Source of the DNA: an uncultured Lachnospiraceae bacterium
Lineage (GTDB): Bacteria > Bacillota > Clostridia > Lachnospirales > Lachnospiraceae
DNA: 35,199 bases
Assembly (NCBI GenBank): GCA_902780465.1
Contig: CACZFV010000005.1
Location: 1-35,199 of the forward strand
Direction of reading: 5' to 3'
The notes below the pieces were generated by a model that was given only the letters and a program-made list of their open reading frames with translations, was not told the DNA's origin and did no database searches. Below, one piece after another: positions 16,336 to 23,951 of this stretch (position 1 is the stretch's first letter; the number at the start of each line of letters is the position of its first letter). The position numbers and the translations under genes were made by a program.

Positions 16336-17358
16336 GTGGCACTGAGCAATTCCCAGTACAACGCGATCCTGAGAGAATATGAGCGGCTGCAGGCAGAGGA
16401 ACGCAGCGAACTTGCGGAGCGCCGGGAGGAAGTGTTCCGGCGCATTCCCAGACTGAAGGAACTGGACCGGATGGCAGGGAACTCCGCCATGGACCGTTTC
16501 CGCAGGGCGGTGAAGAGCGGTACGGACGATGCAGTGCAGGGCTTTTCCGAGGAGGTCCGCCGGATCGAGGAAGAGAAGGCGCGGCTCATAAAAGAAGCGG
16601 GGTATCCCCCGGACATCCTGCTGCCCAGGTACCGCTGCGCGAAATGCAGGGACACCGGATTTGTCGACGGGAAAAAATGCACCTGCTTCCAGACGAAGGC
16701 GATCAGGATGCTGTACGCCCGGTCGAACCTGGAGCGGATCATGGAGTCGGAGAATTTCCGGTCTTTCTCTCTGGAATGGTATGACAGTGAACGCATCATC
16801 AACGCCATCGGGATGACCGAGCGCGCGTATATGGAGCGGGTCCTGGAGATCTGCAGGGATTATGTGAAGAATTTCCGGAACCGCCGCGGAAATATTCTTT
16901 TTCAGGGAAATACAGGCGTCGGAAAGACCTTTCTTTCCAACTGCATCGCGAAAGACCTCATAGAGGAAGGCTTCTCTGTCATCTACCTCACCGCCGGGGA
17001 ACTGTTTGACTGTCTGGCGGAAGTGCGGATCGACAAGACGGAGGACCTTGCAAAAAGAGAACTCTTCGATTATATTTTCAGCTGCGACCTGCTGCTTGTT
17101 GACGACCTGGGGACCGAAGTCGTGAACACCTTCACGTCCTCCCAGTTTTTCTACCTGGTGAACCGGCGGCTGAACGAGGAGCGGGGAACAGTGATCTCAA
17201 CGAACCTGTCCATGCGGATGATGCGCGATCTGTACACAGAGCGTGTGACGTCCAGGATCACCAGCGGATATGACATCGTCATGCTCTACGGGGATGATAT
17301 CCGCAGGAAAAAGAGAATCAAGGAACTGGCTGAAGCGAACCGACAGAAGGAGCAGTAA
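16336..17358 (+). CDS. DnaC/DnaI-like helicase loader ATPase
   Basis: A 340-aa AAA+ ATPase of the DnaC/DnaI type, expected to load the replicative helicase with the DnaD-like partner encoded just upstream. It has a helical charged N-terminus, a Cys4 zinc site (Cys101, Cys104, Cys115, Cys117 in CAKCRDTGFVDGKKCTCF), Walker A GNTGVGKTF (Lys197), Walker B LLLVDDLGTE, and a sensor-like STNLSMRMM. GTG 16336 gives MALSNSQYNAILREYERL and has AGGAG at 16323-16327 with proper spacing; a GTG at 16327 overlaps the preceding stop but lacks a spaced site. The gene pair is typical of Clostridia. Confidence 0.9.
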   Translation: MALSNSQYNAILREYERLQAEERSELAERREEVFRRIPRLKELDRMAGNSAMDRFRRAVKSGTDDAVQGFSEEVRRIEEEKARLIKEAGYPPDILLPRYRCAKCRDTGFVDGKKCTCFQTKAIRMLYARSNLERIMESENFRSFSLEWYDSERIINAIGMTERAYMERVLEICRDYVKNFRNRRGNILFQGNTGVGKTFLSNCIAKDLIEEGFSVIYLTAGELFDCLAEVRIDKTEDLAKRELFDYIFSCDLLLVDDLGTEVVNTFTSSQFFYLVNRRLNEERGTVISTNLSMRMMRDLYTERVTSRITSGYDIVMLYGDDIRRKKRIKELAEANRQKEQ

Positions 17359-17361
17359 AGT

Positions 17362-18603
17362 ATGGCAAACGAAGATAAAGAGATAGAGACTATACCGGTA
17401 GGACCGCTGGGGCTGATTCCGCTGAAAAGCTGTGAATCTCTTGGAAAGAAAGTGGACGACTTCCTGGTCCGCTGGAGAAGTGCCAGACAGAGCGAGCACA
17501 AGAGCACGCTGGCATTCGCAGGGTATCAGCGCGACACGTATATTATTCCCACGACTCTGAGCCGTTTCGGCACAGGAGAAGGAAAGGGAGAGCTGGGGAC
17601 CTCGGTCCGCGGCGACGACCTTTTCCTGATGGTGGACGTCTGCAACCACAGTCTCACCTATTCCCTGTTCGGAATGAAGAACCACATGTCCCCGGACGAT
17701 CACTTCCAGGATCTGAAGAGGATCATTTCCGCTGCCGCCGGCAAGGCGCGCCGCATCAATGTGATCATGCCCTACCTCTACGAGAGCCGGCAGGAGACCA
17801 GGACCGGAAGAGAGTCGCTGGACTGCGCCATGGCGCTGCATGAGATGGTGGACATGGGCGTGGAAAACATCATTACCTTTGATGCCCACGATCCCCGGGT
17901 GCAGAATGCCATCCCGCTGAAGGGCTTCGAGACTGTGACTCCCATGTACCAGTTTGTGAAGGCGCTCCTGGCAGCGGAGCCGGACATCCAGGTGGATTCC
18001 AAACACATGATGGTGGTGAGCCCGGACGCCCACGGCATGAGCCGCGCCATCCAGTTCGCGAACCGGATGGGGCTGGATCTCGGCACCTTCTACAAGCGCC
18101 GTGACTACACCCGCATTGAGAACGGAAGATACCCGGTGGTGGCCATGGAGTTCCTGGGAGACAAGGTCGAAGGCAAGGACATCATCGTCGTGGACGATAT
18201 GATCTCCTCCGGCGACAGCGCCAGGGAAGTGGCGAGGGAGCTGAAGAAGAGAAAAGCGAACCGGGTGTTCATCTGCGCCACCTTCGGCATGTTCACCAAC
18301 GGGCTGGAGCTGTTTGACCGCTATTTCGAGGACGGCCTCATCGACCGCATCCTCACCACCAATCTGGTGTACCAGTCTCCGGAACTGCTCTCCAGGAAGT
18401 ACTATGTGAACGTGGACATGAGCAAGTATATCGCGCTGATCATCGACAATCTGAACCACGATTCGTCCATCAGCGAATTCCTGGAGCCGAGCGAGCGCGT
18501 GCAGCGCGCCATCGAGCGCCACGAGGCGGAGCGGAAGGCCAGGGAAGAAGAAAAAGCAAAGAAGGCAGCAGAAGAGGCGGCAAAGGCGGCGGAAGAGAAA
18601 TAA
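17362..18603 (+). CDS. prs: Divergent ribose-phosphate pyrophosphokinase (PRPP synthetase)
   Basis: PRPP synthetase makes phosphoribosyl pyrophosphate from ribose 5-phosphate and ATP for nucleotide, His and Trp synthesis. The PRPP-binding loop DIIVVDDMISSGDSAREVA and the MPYLYESRQETRTGRESL region (equivalent to MPYFGYARQDRK) identify the family. At 413 aa it is much longer than the usual 310-330, has a longer N-terminus, lacks the classical ND.LMELL motif (here NHSLTYSLFGMKNHM), and ends in a repetitive Ala/Glu/Lys tail (about residues 385-413). It may be a specialised or second Prs. AAGGAG lies at 17347-17352. It starts 3 nt after the DnaC-like gene, in the same operon. The 162-bp structured repeat begins 3 nt after its stop. 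Confidence 0.85.
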   Translation: MANEDKEIETIPVGPLGLIPLKSCESLGKKVDDFLVRWRSARQSEHKSTLAFAGYQRDTYIIPTTLSRFGTGEGKGELGTSVRGDDLFLMVDVCNHSLTYSLFGMKNHMSPDDHFQDLKRIISAAAGKARRINVIMPYLYESRQETRTGRESLDCAMALHEMVDMGVENIITFDAHDPRVQNAIPLKGFETVTPMYQFVKALLAAEPDIQVDSKHMMVVSPDAHGMSRAIQFANRMGLDLGTFYKRRDYTRIENGRYPVVAMEFLGDKVEGKDIIVVDDMISSGDSAREVARELKKRKANRVFICATFGMFTNGLELFDRYFEDGLIDRILTTNLVYQSPELLSRKYYVNVDMSKYIALIIDNLNHDSSISEFLEPSERVQRAIERHEAERKAREEEKAKKAAEEAAKAAEEK

Positions 18604-18606
18604 TGA

Positions 18607-18768
18607 TAACTGTTCAGCAACCCGGACTCGGGATGCTTTGCATCCCTCGTTGTCGGTGTCCAGAGGGGCTTCGCCCCTTGGCCACCTGGAAAAAATGAGC
18701 AAAATCTGCCCGGTGAGCAAGCTCCCCGTTCATATTTCACTCATTTTTTCCGGGGTGCTGAATAGTTA
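18607..18768 (+). repeat. 162-bp structured repeat with inverted ends, copy 1
   Basis: Bounded by TAACTGTTCAGCAAC (18607-18621) and GGTGCTGAATAGTTA (18754-18768), near-perfect inverted ends. Inside are GGGATGC-TTT-GCATCCC, then an outer stem GGTGTCCA/TGGCCACC (7 of 8 pairs) enclosing AGGGGC-TTC-GCCCCT, then GGAAAAAATGAG paired perfectly with CTCATTTTTTCC, with a GAGC/GCTC hairpin in its loop. A second copy lies at 23416-23576 in the same orientation. The fold suggests a multibranched RNA or a MITE-like element. It starts 3 nt after the prs stop codon. Confidence 0.85.
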
Positions 18769-18815
18769 CAAATGAAGCCGGCATCGTCCGGCGATAACAG
18801 AGGAGAAGAAAAGAA

Positions 18816-20255
18816 ATGGCTGACGATAAGAAGCTGGTGCAGGAGATCACTCCCATGAGCGAGGATTTCGCCCAGTGGTACACGGACATTGTGAAGAAGG
18901 CGGAGCTCTGCGACTACACCAGCGTCAAGGGATGCATGGTGATCAAGCCTGCGGGCTACGCGATCTGGGAAGCGATCCAGGCGGACCTGGACCGGCGCTT
19001 CAAGGCGACCGGCGTGCAGAACTGCTACATGCCGCTGTTCATCCCCGAGGGTCTGCTCCAGAAGGAGAAGGACCACGTGGAAGGCTTCGCCCCGGAGGTC
19101 GCCTGGGTGACCCAGGGCGGACTGGAGCCGCTGCAGGAGCGGATGTGCGTGCGCCCCACTTCCGAGACACTGTTCTGTGACTACTACGCGAAGACCGTGC
19201 AGTCTTACCGCGACCTGCCTCAGCTTCTGAACCAGTGGTGCTCCGTGGTGCGCTGGGAAAAGACGACCCGTCCCTTCCTCCGCTCCAGAGAGTTCCTGTG
19301 GCAGGAGGGGCATACCGTCCATGCCACCGCGGAAGAGGCCCAGGCGCGCACGGAGATGATGCTGAATGTCTACGCGGATTTCTGCGAGGAGGATCTGGCA
19401 ATTCCTGTGGTGCGCGGACAGAAGACGGACAAGGAAAAGTTTGCCGGTGCCATCGCCACCTATACGATCGAATCTCTGATGCATGACGGCAAGGCGCTGC
19501 AGAGCGGGACCAGCCACAACTTCGGCGACGGCTTCGCGAGAGCCTTCGGAATGCAGTTTACGGACAAGGACAACACCCTGAAGTACATGCATCAGACTTC
19601 CTGGGGCATGACCACCAGAATGATCGGCGCCATCATCATGGTCCACGGAGATGATTCCGGTCTGAAGCTTCCGCCGCACATCGCTCCCACCCAGGTCATC
19701 GTGATCCCCATCCAGATGAACAAGGAAGGCGTCGTGGAGAAGGCAGCAGAGCTGAAAGACAGACTTGCCGCGGCCGGGATCCGCGTGAAGCTGGACGACT
19801 CCGACCGCCGGCCGGGATTCAAGTTTGCCGACTGCGAGATGCGGGGCATTCCGCTCCGCGTGGAACTGGGACCGAAGGATATCGCCGCAGGGCAGTGCGT
19901 CCTGGTAAGAAGAGATACGAGAGAAAAGATCGTCTGCCCGCTTTCCGAGCTGGAGAAGACAGCCGCGGACCTTCTGGAGACGATCCAGAAGGATATGTAC
20001 GACCGGGCGAAGGAGCACAGAGACAGCCATACCTACGACGCGCAGACTCTGGACGAGATGAAGCAGATCGTAGCGGAGCATCCGGGCTTTATCCGCGCCA
20101 TGTGGTGCGGAGACCGCGCCTGCGAGGACAAGATCAAGGAAGAGGCAGGCATCACCAGCCGCTGCATCCCCTTCCATCAGGTGAAGGTAGGCGAGAAGTG
20201 CGTCTGCTGCGGAAAGCCCGCTTCGAAGATGCTCTACTGGGGCGTGGCATACTGA
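18816..20255 (+). CDS. proS: Prolyl-tRNA synthetase, archaeal/eukaryote-like type
   Basis: Class II synthetase that charges tRNA-Pro. The 479-aa length and absence of the inserted editing domain mark it as the archaeal-like form rather than the 570-aa bacterial form. Seen: motif 1 region ([20 protein letters not shown]), motif 2 [20 protein letters not shown], motif 3 [19 protein letters not shown] with LKLPPHIAP, an anticodon-binding domain ([12 protein letters not shown]), and a C-terminal zinc-like domain with Cys residues ([12 protein letters not shown]...RCIPF...[12 protein letters not shown]) ending in Tyr (LYWGVAY), all typical of this type. GAGGAG at 18801-18806 precedes ATG 18816. 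No T-box leader is seen in the 47-nt gap after the repeat element. Confidence 0.96.
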   Translation: MADDKKLVQEITPMSEDFAQWYTDIVKKAELCDYTSVKGCMVIKPAGYAIWEAIQADLDRRFKATGVQNCYMPLFIPEGLLQKEKDHVEGFAPEVAWVTQGGLEPLQERMCVRPTSETLFCDYYAKTVQSYRDLPQLLNQWCSVVRWEKTTRPFLRSREFLWQEGHTVHATAEEAQARTEMMLNVYADFCEEDLAIPVVRGQKTDKEKFAGAIATYTIESLMHDGKALQSGTSHNFGDGFARAFGMQFTDKDNTLKYMHQTSWGMTTRMIGAIIMVHGDDSGLKLPPHIAPTQVIVIPIQMNKEGVVEKAAELKDRLAAAGIRVKLDDSDRRPGFKFADCEMRGIPLRVELGPKDIAAGQCVLVRRDTREKIVCPLSELEKTAADLLETIQKDMYDRAKEHRDSHTYDAQTLDEMKQIVAEHPGFIRAMWCGDRACEDKIKEEAGITSRCIPFHQVKVGEKCVCCGKPASKMLYWGVAY

Positions 20256-20278
20256 TTTCAGGCATTAAGATGATCCGT

Positions 20279-20306
20279 GACCCCTCTTTTCCTGAAAAGA
20301 GGGGTC
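20279..20306. promoter_or_regulatory. Perfect 12-bp hairpin between proS and the CCA enzyme gene
   Basis: GACCCCTCTTTT (20279-20290) pairs perfectly with AAAAGAGGGGTC (20295-20306) around CCTG. No T run follows on the plus strand, so it is not a standard terminator for proS. It lies 60 nt upstream of the next start and could stabilise or regulate that mRNA. Confidence 0.5.
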
Positions 20307-20366
20307 ATGTACGTTCATGAGCAAGGAGCGAAGCGGATCGCGGATGTCCGCTTTTACGAGGTAGAT

Positions 20367-21611
20367 ATGCAGGTACCGCAGCAGGTAAAACAGATCCTGG
20401 AGACACTGACGCAGGCCGGATTTCAGGCTTATGCGGTGGGAGGGTGCGTCAGGGACGCGTTCCTCGGCAGGGAACCGGAGGACTGGGACATCACCACCGA
20501 CGCCCTGCCGGAGCAGGTCAAAGGTCTGTTCCGGCGCACAGTGGACACCGGGATCAGGCACGGGACCGTTACAGTCCTTCTGAAGGACAAAAGCTATGAG
20601 ATCACGACCTACCGGGTGGACGGAGCCTACAGCGACGGACGTCATCCGGATTCCGTGGTCTTCACGCCGGAGCTTTCCGAGGACCTGAGACGCCGGGATT
20701 TTACGATCAATGCCATGGCCTGCGCGGCCGACGGCAGGGTCGTGGATCTCTTTGGCGGCCGGGAGGACCTCGGGAAGCGGAGGATCCGGTGCGTCGGAGA
20801 TCCGGACGAGCGCTTTACAGAGGACGCCCTCAGGATCCTGCGGGCCCTCCGTTTTTCCGCACAGCTGGATTTTGATATCGAAGGGGCTACCTGGGAGGCC
20901 CTGAAGCGCCACGCGCCGAACCTGGTGAACGTGAGCCGCGAGAGGATCCTGGCGGAACTGAACAAGATGCTCCTGTCCGGCCACCCGGAAAAGATGAGCA
21001 TGCTGGAAGAGGCAGGGATCATCCCCTGGATCGGTAAGGAACTGGAAGACCTTTTGCCTTCCGCCCGGATCGCCGCGCTGCCGGCGAAAAAGGATCTCCG
21101 CTGGGCCGCTGCCTTTTCGGAAGCGGATGGAGAAACGGCGCGGACGTTTCTGAAAAACATGAAAAGCGACAATGAGACCGCGGACGGCGCGGCGCTTCTG
21201 ATCTCCGGCATCCGCGGGGCGGTTCCGGAGGATCTTTACGGGACAAGGCGCCTCCTGTCCGTATACGGACAGGACCGGGTGCGGGAGATGATCCTTCTCC
21301 GGCGGGCCGGTTTCGGCGGGCCGGTATCCGCGGAACAGCTTGACCTGCTGGAGGAACGGACAGACAGGATCCTTTCCGCAGGCGACTGCCTGGCGGTACG
21401 GAACCTGGCGCTTTCCGGCAGCGATCTGATCCGGATGGGCATCCGGCCGGGACCGGGACTTGGCAGTATTCTCGGGACAATGCTGGACCGGGTCCTGAGA
21501 GACCCGGGACTGAATACCCGGGAGTGCCTGGAAAGGATCGCGGAGGAAGCGGCAGAAGGCCGGGGAAATGTCCCCGGCAGGAAGAGTGGTAATGACGATG
21601 CATCAGAATGA
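20367..21611 (+). CDS. cca: CCA tRNA nucleotidyltransferase / poly(A) polymerase family
   Basis: A class II nucleotidyltransferase expected to add or repair the 3' CCA of tRNAs. In the 414-aa product, residues 23-45 carry the signature AVGGCVRDAFLGREPEDWD with metal-binding Asp39 and Asp41. RRRDFTINAMACAADGRVVD and DPDERFTEDALRILRALRFSAQL are the following conserved helices of the head and neck. A helical tail follows. ATG 20367 is chosen because GAGGT lies just upstream; the frame is open to 20277, but that stretch runs through the hairpin. No HD domain motif is evident. In some Firmicutes CCA addition is split between two enzymes, so A-adding alone is possible. Its end overlaps the next gene by 20 nt. 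Confidence 0.92.
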   Translation: MQVPQQVKQILETLTQAGFQAYAVGGCVRDAFLGREPEDWDITTDALPEQVKGLFRRTVDTGIRHGTVTVLLKDKSYEITTYRVDGAYSDGRHPDSVVFTPELSEDLRRRDFTINAMACAADGRVVDLFGGREDLGKRRIRCVGDPDERFTEDALRILRALRFSAQLDFDIEGATWEALKRHAPNLVNVSRERILAELNKMLLSGHPEKMSMLEEAGIIPWIGKELEDLLPSARIAALPAKKDLRWAAAFSEADGETARTFLKNMKSDNETADGAALLISGIRGAVPEDLYGTRRLLSVYGQDRVREMILLRRAGFGGPVSAEQLDLLEERTDRILSAGDCLAVRNLALSGSDLIRMGIRPGPGLGSILGTMLDRVLRDPGLNTRECLERIAEEAAEGRGNVPGRKSGNDDASE

Positions 21612-23406
21612 GGAAAAAGGAAACCGCGCTGCGGCCGCCGTCGTTTTTGCTCTGGCGGGGGCGGCGATCGCCTGGTGCGCTTCCGGAGGGGTTTCCGGCA
21701 GGACAGCTCTTTACGGGCCCGGTACAGTGAAGGCGACGTCTTCCGTCGCTGCGATGGAGGAGGAACCGGAGCCGGTAGTCTGGTATGAAGACGATGGTCT
21801 GTACATCTACCAGCCCGGCAGACAGGAGAAGACGAAGCTCACAGGTCTGAAGGACGGCGGGATGGACCGCATGACCCTGTTTTTCAGTGAAAAAAACCCT
21901 GCGGATCTCACCCTGGTCCTGCCGGACAGGACCGGCGCGTATTATCTCAAGGATCTTACTACGGACTATATAGGGGTCACCCGGGGAGACCTCTGGTACA
22001 GCACGATCCCCGGAAAAGGAAAACAGCCTGAGGAGATGCCTGTGGCGGAAAAAGTGCTGTCCTCCAGGCTTTTACCGGACGGAAGTCTTGTCTGGCTTGA
22101 CGACAATACCAGCTTCTGGATCCTTTCCGGGACTCCTGGCGAAAAGGGGACGGAGCCCCGGAAGATCGCCGCAGGGGTAAAAGAATACTATATCTCCAGT
22201 GAAGAGCCGGAGGTGTTCCTGGTCTGTGAGTCCGGAAAGGCGTATTACTTCCGGAAGGACACCGGGAAGCAGGTGGTGGCGGAAGGCGTAAAGACCGTCG
22301 ACCATGTGTCTGACGATCTCCGGAAGATCTATTACCGGACGGAGAATAAGGATCTGTTCTATGAAGAAGTGCCGGGACTTCCCCAGGTCATTGATGTGGA
22401 CGTGGAGGAGGTCGCCGTCGTGAAAAAAACGGGCAGTATCTATTATCTGAAAGAAAACAGGGAGATCGAGCCTGTTCCTTCCGGGACGCAGACAGGGCTG
22501 CCGCCGGCAGACAAGACGGAACTCACTCCGGAAGAGGAGGAGCTTGTGAACCTCCGGATCGAAGAACTCCTGCAGCAGCTGGGCGGCGGCGCCGGAGAGG
22601 ACGGTACAGAGGAACAGGCGGCAGAAACAGGAGCAGCGCCCGCTTCGGGATATCAGCTGAATTATTTTGACGGAACGGCGCACAAAGGGCTCCTCAAAGG
22701 AGTCTCCGGCGTGGACACGAACCATCTGGATGAACTGGAGAATGACCGCGCGATCGTCTATACCGGCGAAGCGTACGGGCACGGCGTCTGGCTCATGATG
22801 GGGGCAAAACCTCTTTATACCGGACTCAGCGCCGCTGACGAGGGACTGATGGATCTCTGCCCGGACGCGGTACGGGATGTACTGTATGTCTCCCGGCAGC
22901 GGGAGGACCAGATCGGAAGCCCCGATCAGGGCGGGATCTACGCCATGCACTACACGGAAAAGGGCTTTACGAACCCGGAGCCCCTGTTCGCCGGCGCGGT
23001 GATCATCTCCGCGGCCAGGGACGGAAAGGTGTACGCGGGAACGTATCCGCTCCCGGACGAAGGCTCTACGCTGATCGTGGACGGGGAAAAGATCTCTCCC
23101 CATGTGGCCAGCTTTTTCTGGGATGAGAACGGCGTGAGCGAGGATCTCCAGATCTACCGCAACGTATTTTACCAGGATTATTATGTTTCCGGAGATGTGG
23201 CTGCATGGAGCAAAGAGGGCGGCATCCGCCCTGTTGCCTACAACGTGAGGGAGTACCACGGGTTCAAGGACGGCTCCTTTACCATGCTCTGTGATTACGA
23301 CGAGGATGAGATGAAGGGGACCCTGGTCTACTGGGACGGGAAGGGCGATCCCGAAGTGCTCTCCGGTCAGGCCGCCGGGACCCGCGCAGGCGACGGAGAG
23401 AAATAG
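21592..23406 (+). CDS. Unknown membrane-anchored propeller-like protein
   Basis: I do not recognise a named family. The 604-aa product has a short charged N-terminus, one hydrophobic segment (about residues 13-30, AAAAVVFALAGAAIAWCA) acting as signal anchor, then an acidic exterior region. The exterior has many short repeats of β-strand character: VWYEDDGLYIYQPG, SLVWLDDNTSFWILSG, KAYYFRKDTGKQVVAEG, KIYYRTENKDLFYEEV, SIYYLKENREIEPV. This pattern (Tyr-Tyr-x-x near a turn) is typical of DUF5050-like propellers. A low-complexity Gly/Glu/Ala linker (about 325-345) divides it into two halves. The start ATG 21592 follows GGAAGAG. A cell-surface binding or sensing role is possible, not shown. The second structured repeat begins 9 nt after its stop. 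Confidence 0.7.
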   Translation: MTMHQNEEKGNRAAAAVVFALAGAAIAWCASGGVSGRTALYGPGTVKATSSVAAMEEEPEPVVWYEDDGLYIYQPGRQEKTKLTGLKDGGMDRMTLFFSEKNPADLTLVLPDRTGAYYLKDLTTDYIGVTRGDLWYSTIPGKGKQPEEMPVAEKVLSSRLLPDGSLVWLDDNTSFWILSGTPGEKGTEPRKIAAGVKEYYISSEEPEVFLVCESGKAYYFRKDTGKQVVAEGVKTVDHVSDDLRKIYYRTENKDLFYEEVPGLPQVIDVDVEEVAVVKKTGSIYYLKENREIEPVPSGTQTGLPPADKTELTPEEEELVNLRIEELLQQLGGGAGEDGTEEQAAETGAAPASGYQLNYFDGTAHKGLLKGVSGVDTNHLDELENDRAIVYTGEAYGHGVWLMMGAKPLYTGLSAADEGLMDLCPDAVRDVLYVSRQREDQIGSPDQGGIYAMHYTEKGFTNPEPLFAGAVIISAARDGKVYAGTYPLPDEGSTLIVDGEKISPHVASFFWDENGVSEDLQIYRNVFYQDYYVSGDVAAWSKEGGIRPVAYNVREYHGFKDGSFTMLCDYDEDEMKGTLVYWDGKGDPEVLSGQAAGTRAGDGEK

Positions 23407-23415
23407 AAATTAAGG

Positions 23416-23576
23416 TAACTGTTCAGCACCCAGACTCGGGATGCGTTGCATCCCTCATTGTCGGTGGTCAGAGGTGCTTCGCGCCTTGGCCACCTGGAAA
23501 AAATGAGTAAAATCTGTCCGGTGAGCAAGCTCCCCGTTCATATTTCACTCATTTTTTCCGGGGTGCTGAATAGTAA
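23416..23576 (+). repeat. Structured repeat with inverted ends, copy 2
   Basis: Bounded by TAACTGTTCAGCACC (23416-23430) and GGTGCTGAATAGTAA (23562-23576). It matches copy 1 with scattered substitutions. Several differences keep pairing: AGGTGC-TTC-GCGCCT here replaces AGGGGC-TTC-GCCCCT (a G-C becomes U-G), and the outer stem GGTGGTCA/TGGCCACC is fully paired here. The hairpin GGGATGC-GTT-GCATCCC differs only in the loop. The long stem GGAAAAAATGAG/CTCATTTTTTCC is identical in both. Similarity continues about 8 nt past the right end (CAAATAAA). Confidence 0.85.
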
Positions 23577-23581
23577 CAAAT

Positions 23582-23617
23582 AAAGAGCGCATCCGCTGCG
23601 AGACGGATGCGCTCTTT
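23582..23617 (+). terminator. Strong intrinsic terminator after the propeller-like gene
   Basis: AAAGAGCGCATCCG (23582-23595) pairs perfectly with CGGATGCGCTCTTT (23604-23617), 14 pairs with an 8-nt loop, followed by CCGGTTTTC. The A/T ends allow it to act in both directions. Confidence 0.75.
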
Positions 23618-23866
23618 CCGGTTTTCACCGGTATATAGCTGAATGATCAAGAAGAGGGGGTTCTTATGATCAGAGGCTGGCTCAGGGGGGCCGGACGATC
23701 CGGAGACCGTCCGGTATGAGTATGAAAAAGCTTTTATGGTTCCCTGCCCGGGGAACCGTAAATCTTCGGTCATCTCCTGATGACAATTATATAATAAGGG
23801 ATAATTGTGTCGAAACTATGGCGCCCTTCTAAAAAAAAGATAAAAAAGATGAAGAAAAAAAGGTAC

Positions 23867-23895
23867 TTTATTAAAGGCACTACATTGGATATAAT
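23867..23895 (+). promoter_or_regulatory. Probable mreB promoter
   Basis: A perfect TATAAT at 23890-23895, with a weak -35 (TTTATT, 23867-23872) 17 bases upstream. The transcript leader contains the hairpin CCGGGC-AGCA-GCCCGG (23913-23928) before GGAGG and ATG 23952. A second TATAAT occurs at 23790-23795. Confidence 0.6.
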
Positions 23896-23951
23896 ACTAA
23901 TGATTATGTTTACCGGGCAGCAGCCCGGCAGCTGTCCTTCGGAGGAAAAGA

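Larger units (their letters stand above)
23407..23951. other. 545-bp non-coding region upstream of mreB
   Basis: Contains the second structured repeat, a strong 14-bp hairpin terminator, a hairpin at 23644-23673 (TGATCAAGAA paired with TTCTTATGATCA with a small bulge), another at 23738-23757 (GGTTCCC/GGGAACC), an inverted repeat ACAATTAT (23783-23790)/ATAATTGT (23801-23808) that overlaps a TATAAT, a poly-purine stretch, and the mreB promoter and leader. I find no convincing gene. The many hairpins suggest a regulated leader or decayed elements. Confidence 0.7.

Noticed and set aside
18769..18815. A T-box or other riboswitch before proS
   Set aside because: Only 47 nt lie between the repeat and the start, holding one small hairpin (GCCGG/CCGGC); no T-box sequence or specifier loop can be seen.
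23666..23832. Two tiny overlapping frames (17 and 38 codons) before mreB, with an ATGA overlap and a G-rich site upstream
   Set aside because: They run through hairpins and a promoter region, their products match nothing I know, and frames this short are expected by chance.
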